From Candidatus Desulfosporosinus infrequens (GTDB lineage: Bacteria > Bacillota > Desulfitobacteriia > Desulfitobacteriales > Desulfitobacteriaceae), in assembly GCA_900290375.1 (NCBI GenBank), contig OMOF01000778.1, positions 1-34,205 of the forward strand: 34,205 nucleotides of DNA, given 5' to 3'. Shown here one piece after another: positions 28,369 to 34,205 of the stretch (positions are counted from its first letter, which is position 1; every line of letters begins with the position of its first letter). The position numbers were made by a program, and so were the translations under genes. Below the pieces are notes generated by a model. The model ran no database searches. It saw only the letters and a list, made by a program, of their open reading frames with translations, and was not told the DNA's origin.

Positions 28369-29907
28369 ATGGGGAGAAAACCACTGCTCCTAATGATTTT
28401 AGATGGCTGGGGTCATCGTGATGCTACCGAAGGAAACGCTATAGCCCAAGCAAATTTGCCGAATTTTAGGCGCTTGGAAAAAACCTACCCACATACCTTT
28501 CTCAAGGCATCGGGAGAGGCCGTAGGCTTACCAGCCGGTCAAATGGGCAACTCTGAAGTCGGGCACCTAAATATGGGTGCTGGGCGGGTGGTTTACCAGG
28601 AATTGACTCGAATCGATAAAGCGATTAAGGATGGAACTTTATTTGAGAATCCTGTTTTGATCGAAGCGATGGAAAATGCTCACACCCAAAATAAAGCATT
28701 CCATTTTTTGGGATTACTCTCTGACGGAGGAGTCCATTCCCATATTGCTCACTTGTTTGCCCTTCTGGAGATGGCCAAGAAACATGGATTAGCAGAAGTG
28801 TATGTCCACGTCATTCTTGATGGTCGTGACGTCTTGCCGCAGAGTGCTAAACTTTATATCATCCAATTGGAACAAAAAATCAAGGAGCAAGGGATTGGCA
28901 AGATTGCCTCTGTGAGTGGCCGTTACTACGTGATGGATCGAGATCATCGCTGGGAGCGCCTAGAAAAGGGCTATCAGGCCTTGGTTTTAGGCGAAGGGAA
29001 ATACGCGCCCAGTGCCTTAGCGGCGCTGGAGAGTTCTTATGATGTGCGTGTGACGGATGAATTTGTGTTGCCAACGGTGATTGTCGATGAGGACGGAAAG
29101 CCGGTGGGCTCTATTCAAGAGGGGGACAGTGTGCTCTTCTTTAACTTTCGCTCAGATCGGGCACGAGAAATGGCCCATGCCTTTGCTGACGAAGATTTCA
29201 GAGGGTTCGACTGCCCCATTCACCCTCGAGTCCACTTTGTCTGTATGACTCAGTATGAGAACAATATCTGCGCACCGATTGCGTTCCCACAACAAAACCT
29301 GAAAAACACATTGGGAGAAGTTCTTTCGCAACAGGGTTTAAAACAGTTGCGGATTGCAGAAACTGAAAAATATGCCCATGTGACTTTCTTTTTTAACGGT
29401 GGAATCGAAGAACCTGATCCCGGTGAGGAACGAATCCTTATTCCTTCACCTAAAGTCGCGACCTATAATCTTCAACCCGAAATGAGCGCGCCGGAATTAA
29501 CCAAAACGCTCCTCGAACAATTAAAGAAAAACACACATGATGTGATCATTCTTAACTTTGCCAACCCGGATATGGTCGGACATACTGGTGTGTTTGAGGC
29601 AACCATCCAAGCAGTGGAAACGATTGACAAATGTTTGGGCGAGATTTATGATGAGCTACAGAAAATGGAAGGGACCCTCCTCGTTACCGCGGATCATGGC
29701 AATGCTGAGGCCAAAATAGATTTAAAAACGAAGCTGCCGCTGACTGCCCACTCCACGAATTTGGTACCCTTTATTCTGATCAATGCTAAGTTTAAAGGAA
29801 AGGTGTTGCATGAGGGCGGCGCTTTGTGCGACGTCGCGCCCACCATCCTGGAATTACTCAATATTCCGAAACCCGAGGAAATGACCGGAAAATCATTAAT
29901 CGTATAA
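28369..29907 (+). CDS. gpmI: 2,3-bisphosphoglycerate-independent phosphoglycerate mutase
   Basis: 512 residues. This manganese-dependent alkaline-phosphatase-superfamily enzyme interconverts 3- and 2-phosphoglycerate through a phosphoserine. Visible features are LMILDGWGHR (metal-binding Asp), GQMGNSEVGHLNMGAGR with the catalytic serine, HVILDGRDVLPQSA, FNFRSDRAREM, and late metal ligands in NFANPDMVGHTG and VTADHGNAE. The ATG begins two bases after the tpiA stop with only a modest ribosome binding site (AGGAAT inside tpiA), so translation is probably coupled. Confidence 0.97.
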   Translation: MGRKPLLLMILDGWGHRDATEGNAIAQANLPNFRRLEKTYPHTFLKASGEAVGLPAGQMGNSEVGHLNMGAGRVVYQELTRIDKAIKDGTLFENPVLIEAMENAHTQNKAFHFLGLLSDGGVHSHIAHLFALLEMAKKHGLAEVYVHVILDGRDVLPQSAKLYIIQLEQKIKEQGIGKIASVSGRYYVMDRDHRWERLEKGYQALVLGEGKYAPSALAALESSYDVRVTDEFVLPTVIVDEDGKPVGSIQEGDSVLFFNFRSDRAREMAHAFADEDFRGFDCPIHPRVHFVCMTQYENNICAPIAFPQQNLKNTLGEVLSQQGLKQLRIAETEKYAHVTFFFNGGIEEPDPGEERILIPSPKVATYNLQPEMSAPELTKTLLEQLKKNTHDVIILNFANPDMVGHTGVFEATIQAVETIDKCLGEIYDELQKMEGTLLVTADHGNAEAKIDLKTKLPLTAHSTNLVPFILINAKFKGKVLHEGGALCDVAPTILELLNIPKPEEMTGKSLIV

Positions 29908-29912
29908 AATAA

Positions 29913-31205
<1,293 letters not shown>

Positions 31206-31225
31206 GTCCGCAGCTCTGAAGCTTC

Positions 31226-31254
31226 TTGAGTTTTGACGAGGCTTGTGCTAGAAT
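31226..31254 (+). promoter_or_regulatory. Sigma-A promoter for secG
   Basis: TTGAGT and TAGAAT are separated by 17 bases, with TGC before the -10 box (extended -10). Transcription would start near 31261, about 60 bases before secG. Confidence 0.6.
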
Positions 31255-31321
31255 AAAAACGATCAATGATAAGAAGGTTTAGTTATAGGTGACTAAGTGT
31301 TGCCTTAGAGGGGTGAGTTAA

Positions 31322-31549
31322 TTGGTAATTGCTTTAGTTGTTCTTTTGGTCCTTAGCTCTATAGGACTTATTGCGGCTGTATTGCTCCAGTCTGGAAGGA
31401 GCGCTGGCTTATCGGGAGCCATTACAGGTGCTGGAGAGTCTATGTTTGGAAAGAAGAAAGGTATGGATGAATTGTTCGCGAAACTCACCGCCATTTTAGC
31501 GGGTGTATTTTTGCTGAGTTCATTAGGTCTAGGTATGCTACTTAAGTAG
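31322..31549 (+). CDS. secG: Preprotein translocase subunit SecG
   Basis: 75 residues with two membrane helices (about 2-20 and 53-73) around a conserved cytoplasmic loop LLQSGRSAGLSGAITGAGESMFGKK (key: LLQ, G-x-x-SGA, FG-KK). SecG assists SecYE/SecA in protein export. The start is TTG with GAGGGGTGA eight bases upstream. A terminator follows closely, so it is likely a single-gene transcript. Confidence 0.93.
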   Translation: MVIALVVLLVLSSIGLIAAVLLQSGRSAGLSGAITGAGESMFGKKKGMDELFAKLTAILAGVFLLSSLGLGMLLK

Positions 31550-31598
31550 TAAAACCTGATCAGTGCTCCATTCTTCCGCTAATTAAGCCAAATCAATG

Positions 31599-31628
31599 AG
31601 GGGCACTTCAAATGAGGTGCCCCTTTTT
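31599..31628 (+). terminator. Intrinsic terminator after secG
   Basis: AGGGGCAC and GTGCCCCT form a stem with a ten-base loop, followed by TTTT. It is 50 bases after the secG stop. From here to the smpB promoter (31629-31850) I see no gene. Confidence 0.8.
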
Positions 31629-31850
31629 GTGTTGATGAGTTTGGATATCTTTTTGGATAAAGATCCGAGTTTGTGGGAATGGAATGCTCGAAAGTCACTT
31701 GCTTGCGGAGCAGACCGCCGATAAATTCTCGCGTTAGTGAATTATAATGGGCGATAGAAATAAACTAGTTATTATGAGTGATTAACTCGTAGGCTATAAG
31801 GCCTAGTAAAAACTTGAGACATTTGCTGTGTGGTTAAAAATGGATATTCA

Positions 31851-31859
31851 TGTTATACT
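31851..31859 (+). promoter_or_regulatory. Extended -10 promoter element for smpB
   Basis: TGTTATACT is a good extended -10. The matching -35 (TGGTTA, 31831-31836) is weak. The start would be near 31866, leaving about 20 bases before smpB. Confidence 0.5.
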
Positions 31860-31886
31860 GGAGTACTAAGTGAGAGGAGGGGTAGT

Positions 31887-32357
31887 ATGCCTCACGAGGG
31901 GATTAAAATCGTCTCTGAAAATCGCAAAGCCTTCCACGATTATTTTATTCAGGATAGAGTTGAGGCTGGTATCATCCTTACTGGGACAGAAATAAAATCT
32001 ATCCGTAATGGGAAGGTCAATTTGAAAGACAGTTATGCCCGTCTGAACGACGGCGAAGTTTGGGTCTATCAAATGCATATCAGCCCTTACGAACAGGGAA
32101 ACCGTTATAATCATGATCCATTGCGGCCGCGCAAATTGTTACTGCACCGTGCTGAAATAAATAAATTAGTCGGGAAAATTCAGTTGCAAGGATTGACTCT
32201 TATCCCAATTAAAATCTATTTAAAGCAAGGTCTGGCGAAAGTGGAATTGGCGGTTGGGCAAGGGAAGAAAAATTACGACAAGCGACAAGTTCTCGCCGAA
32301 CGAGAAGGCAAACGTGATATTGAGCGGGCCCTGAGGGATCGTAATAAAAGCTATTAG
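31887..32357 (+). CDS. smpB: SsrA-binding protein SmpB
   Basis: 156 residues from ATG 31887, which has GAGAGGAGGGG just upstream. A frame extending to 31830 crosses the promoter and is rejected. SmpB binds the tRNA-like part of tmRNA and brings it to stalled ribosomes in trans-translation. Motifs: [27 protein letters not shown] (OB-fold start; key: A-x-HDY, GTEIKS), [31 protein letters not shown], and the basic tail [20 protein letters not shown] that folds into the decoding centre. Its partner ssrA lies 186 bases downstream. Confidence 0.97.
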   Translation: MPHEGIKIVSENRKAFHDYFIQDRVEAGIILTGTEIKSIRNGKVNLKDSYARLNDGEVWVYQMHISPYEQGNRYNHDPLRPRKLLLHRAEINKLVGKIQLQGLTLIPIKIYLKQGLAKVELAVGQGKKNYDKRQVLAEREGKRDIERALRDRNKSY

Positions 32358-32494
32358 GAAGCTTTTTAAGTTGCCAAGCAAAGTCAGCGTGCAACTCAGG
32401 CGACAGTCTTTGTCGAAGATGGTGTTTGCCATTTAACTTTAACCGCTAAATTGTGGTTTCCCATAAAAAAGTAAATATACCATAGATATTCAGC

Positions 32495-32522
32495 TTTGCT
32501 TTTAAATTAAATATGTTATACT
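32495..32522 (+). promoter_or_regulatory. Promoter for ssrA
   Basis: TTTGCT and TATACT are separated by 16 bases, with TGT before the -10 box (extended -10). The start would be about 15 bases before the mature 5' end, as expected for a precursor cut by RNase P. Confidence 0.55.
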
Positions 32523-32543
32523 ATGAATGTACACTTTTTATAT

Positions 32544-32894
32544 GGGGGCGTTCTAGACTCGCTCGGAGAAGTGGTGGCAAGAGTTGCGCGTCGAGATTCC
32601 ACCTGGTCTCGTTAAACGGTGGACCTTTATAATTGCAAACAACGAATACGCTCTAGCTGCTTAAGTGCCGCTAGCATCCTGCCTTCAGAACCTACGATGA
32701 AGGGTCAGGGTGTCAAACAGTAGGACGCTCTAACAACAATGCTCGGAGTTGTTAGCTAAGATTATCGAGCTAGCCTGACATGAATCCTTGCCTTTAGGAG
32801 TCAAGACTGGCGAAATTTAAATTGAAGGATACACGCGTAGACGCTTTTGTGGCGGCTCTTCGATACAGGGGTGCAAATCCCCTCGCCTCCACCA
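32544..32894 (+). ncRNA. ssrA: Transfer-messenger RNA (tmRNA)
   Basis: About 351 bases. The 5' GGGGGCG pairs with CGCCTCC before the 3' ACCA to form a tRNA-like acceptor stem, and the T arm is AGGGG-TGCAAAT-CCCCT. An internal reading frame encodes the degradation tag. tmRNA with SmpB rescues stalled ribosomes and marks the partial protein for proteolysis. The CCA end is encoded in the DNA (32892-32894). Confidence 0.97.
32635..32664 (+). other. tmRNA proteolysis-tag reading frame
   Basis: GCA resume codon followed by codons for NNEYALAA and TAA, giving the tag (A)ANNEYALAA, with the first alanine supplied by the charged tmRNA. The ALAA end is the usual ClpXP degradation signal. Confidence 0.95.
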
Positions 32895-32928
32895 GTCAAA
32901 CCCTCGAATTTCGAGAAAATAAATGATG

Positions 32929-32972
32929 AAAGCCTTGAGGTACATAAATTTGTACAGACTCAAGGCTTTTTT
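32929..32972 (+). terminator. Intrinsic terminator after ssrA
   Basis: AAAGCCTTGAG and CTCAAGGCTTT form an 11-base-pair stem extended inward by GTACA/TGTAC, followed by a T-run. A smaller palindrome CTCGAATTTCGAG (32903-32915) lies between the tmRNA end and this terminator. From 32973 to 33134 I see no gene. Confidence 0.9.
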
Positions 32973-33134
32973 GCATTTTGGGGGAAAATTTCAGTTATGA
33001 CCTTCACAAATATTAGTTAAATGGTTTCTAGATGAGGATACCATTTGCAGTCCTGCAGCGTTTTTATAAGACGAGCCGCGTCGTAATTCCTAAACGTTAA
33101 GTGGATTTAAAAGAAGAACGGTACATCATTATTG

Positions 33135-33572
33135 TTATGCTCCTACTTTTCCATCAATCTCAATGTGAATAGTAGCTTTCATGCCCATTGATTCCATTAC
33201 TGTTTCGATTTTCTCTGTAGTAGCTCCGTAGTATTCGTGTCTTTCATCTCTAGACACTTGAGACTCACTAACTCCTAGCTTATTAGCTACTTCAGCTTGT
33301 GTCATTCCTAAATATATTCTATATGCAATGAGGGTTTTTCCGATATCAGTGAATTTATATATCGGATTAAATGAACCACGTTTTATTTTTTCGTAATACT
33401 CTACTTCTGCTTTTAATTGTTCATGGAATGAAAATAGAGGTTGTATTGCCATTTTAATTTGTTCGGAATTTAACCCCATTTCTTCAAAACGTTTTTTTTC
33501 GCTAGCAATAAATTCTTGATCCTGTTTTAATTTTTCAACAGCTTTTTGATATGCTGGTTCATTTTTAATCAT
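33135..33572 (-). CDS. XRE-type helix-turn-helix regulator, antitoxin-like
   Basis: 145 residues. The N-terminal half (about 1-65) is charged and helical, probably a coiled-coil or dimerisation region with no recognised motif. Residues about 76-130 are a Cro/C1-type DNA-binding domain: AYRIYLGMTQAEVANKLGVSESQVSRDE, where TQAEVANKLG and ESQVSRDE are the two HTH helices. The fold resembles regulators and HigA-type antitoxins, but no toxin gene is adjacent. The ATG (33572) follows a CGGAG ribosome binding site and is driven by a consensus promoter overlapping an operator, so the gene probably represses itself. It is AT-rich compared with smpB and eno and lies just past the tmRNA gene, which suggests acquired DNA. 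Confidence 0.85.
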   Translation of the reverse strand: MIKNEPAYQKAVEKLKQDQEFIASEKKRFEEMGLNSEQIKMAIQPLFSFHEQLKAEVEYYEKIKRGSFNPIYKFTDIGKTLIAYRIYLGMTQAEVANKLGVSESQVSRDERHEYYGATTEKIETVMESMGMKATIHIEIDGKVGA

Positions 33573-33594
33573 ACATTTCCACTCCGTTATAAGC

Positions 33595-33637
33595 TTAACT
33601 TAACAAATTAATTAACTTAACATATTTGTTAAGTTAA
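33595..33637 (-). promoter_or_regulatory. Triple-half-site operator of the XRE regulator
   Basis: TTAACTTAACA occurs at 33595-33605 and 33612-33622 (17 bases apart), and its exact complement TGTTAAGTTAA at 33627-33637. The second and third form a perfect 11-base-pair inverted repeat with a four-base spacer, touching the -10 box; all lie between the promoter and the start codon. Binding would block transcription. Confidence 0.75.
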
Positions 33638-33665
33638 TTATATACAATAAACCCCTTTTTGTCAA
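33637..33665 (-). promoter_or_regulatory. Consensus sigma-A promoter for the XRE regulator
   Basis: On the minus strand TTGACA (33665-33660) and TATAAT (33642-33637) are separated by exactly 17 bases, a perfect match to the housekeeping consensus. The operator begins at the last base of the -10 box. Confidence 0.9.
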
Positions 33666-33818
33666 CGGACAGTTAATGAAATCGGGATTGATAAAACAAA
33701 AGCTATCTACAGCCCAGCAACATTCCTGTATGTCTTAAAAAGACTGGTTAGTTTAACAGATGTCTTTTGACAGTGTCCCAGGAGCAGCAAGGGTTTGTGG
33801 GTACAAGTTTGCACTACG

Positions 33819-33857
33819 CATTAATTTAGCTCCGCTGATGGCGGAGCTAAATTAATG
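33819..33857 (-). terminator. Perfect 17-base-pair hairpin at the transposase 3' end
   Basis: Arms 33819-33835 and 33841-33857 are exact complements with a five-base loop. It lies about 24 bases past the stop of the minus-strand transposase and so may be its terminator, though no T-run follows. It could instead be a structure near the end of the insertion sequence. The remaining gap (33666-33818) shows no gene. Confidence 0.5.
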
Positions 33858-33880
33858 AATGTAAGTATTAGGCTTAATGA

Positions 33881-34205
33881 TTAGTCCAAATGAATGATCT
33901 TAGAGGGCAATGGAATCCCAACGAAGGAGAGCATTTGCTGGGCCATTGCCGAGGGAGGTGGTACACTAAGAAATTTTTTGCCCAAAAACTCGCCCTTCAA
34001 AGCATGCCAACGTGATAATTGTTTAACGATACTTTCTCCGGTGAACCAGCGATCCTTTAGCTCTAATTGTTTTTTAGCCCGTTCGACCTCGTCTGGAATT
34101 TTGAGAGCCTTGTCGGATTCAGTTTGCCAATGCCTGCGATACAATACCTGAAGTTCTTGTTCAAACAGATAGGCTAACACACAGATGAAAATATGACCCT
34201 CAACT
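33881..34205 (-). CDS. Transposase C-terminal fragment, IS1634/IS4-like
   Basis: Only the last 108 codons lie in the window; the frame is open through the right edge, so the apparent start at 34180 (a GTG) is internal. The visible beginning VEGHIFICVLAYLFEQELQV resembles the conserved helix after the catalytic glutamate in IS1634/IS4-type DDE transposases (form R-x-HIFICFLAYLL). The end of the protein (LGKKFLSVPPPSAMAQQML) is less conserved. The catalytic residues are off the edge, so intactness cannot be judged. Confidence 0.65.
   Translation of the reverse strand, partial: VEGHIFICVLAYLFEQELQVLYRRHWQTESDKALKIPDEVERAKKQLELKDRWFTGESIVKQLSRWHALKGEFLGKKFLSVPPPSAMAQQMLSFVGIPLPSKIIHLD

Noticed and set aside
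31830..31886. N-terminal extension of smpB
   Set aside because: It crosses the extended -10 element; ATG 31887 has a strong ribosome binding site and gives the usual SmpB length.

Overview
The window looks like chromosome from an anaerobic, spore-forming-type Firmicute of the Peptococcaceae/Desulfitobacteriaceae group (Desulfosporosinus- or Desulfitobacterium-like). This rests on gene order and protein flavour (rapZ-yvcK-whiA followed by rpoN, a YvcK with an N-terminal membrane part, GlpABC, strong AGGAGG ribosome binding sites, many TTG/GTG starts, an ANNEYALAA tmRNA tag). It is inference; no database search was possible.

Layout: (1) 1-499, minus strand: the start of an HDOD-domain gene preceded by a small four-helix membrane protein. 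(2) 594-7373: a sugar-binding-protein-like lipoprotein, then uvrB and uvrA, separated by a cluster of three copies of a 29-base REP-like sequence. (3) 7374-15287: accessory metabolism and envelope: a palindrome-bounded repeat, Cof-type HAD phosphatase, FMN-dependent alpha-hydroxy-acid oxidase-like protein, lipoprotein polysaccharide deacetylase, MFS exporter, B12-binding radical SAM protein behind a near-perfect sigma-54 promoter, and an orphan extracellular solute-binding lipoprotein. (4) 15316-20123: rapZ, yvcK, whiA and rpoN. (5) 20229-31205: glpK-glpA-glpB-glpC, then pgk-tpiA-gpmI-eno. Together these cover glycerol to DHAP and the triose part of glycolysis to PEP, except that glyceraldehyde-3-phosphate dehydrogenase (and its usual regulator cggR) is absent where it normally precedes pgk. 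(6) 31226-32972: secG, smpB and ssrA (tmRNA), without the rnr gene that often sits between secG and smpB. (7) 32973-34205: AT-rich accessory DNA after the tmRNA gene, with a solitary XRE-type regulator under a consensus sigma-A promoter with a tandem operator, and the C-terminal end of an IS transposase running off the window.

No wholly new multi-gene system is evident. The most interesting points are: an apparent ATA start codon for glpK; the sigma-54 promoter in front of the radical SAM gene; glpKABC in the place of cggR-gapA; several families of small palindromic repeats whose edges coincide with stop codons, one relative of which is translated inside the radical SAM protein; and the operator architecture of the regulator next to ssrA. 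For six genes the longest open frame is not the best start, and I moved the start to the codon that has a Shine-Dalgarno sequence and fits the family: the radical SAM gene, rapZ, whiA, rpoN, glpA and smpB. The glpC start was also moved inward (two candidates), and the glpK start was extended upstream to ATA.
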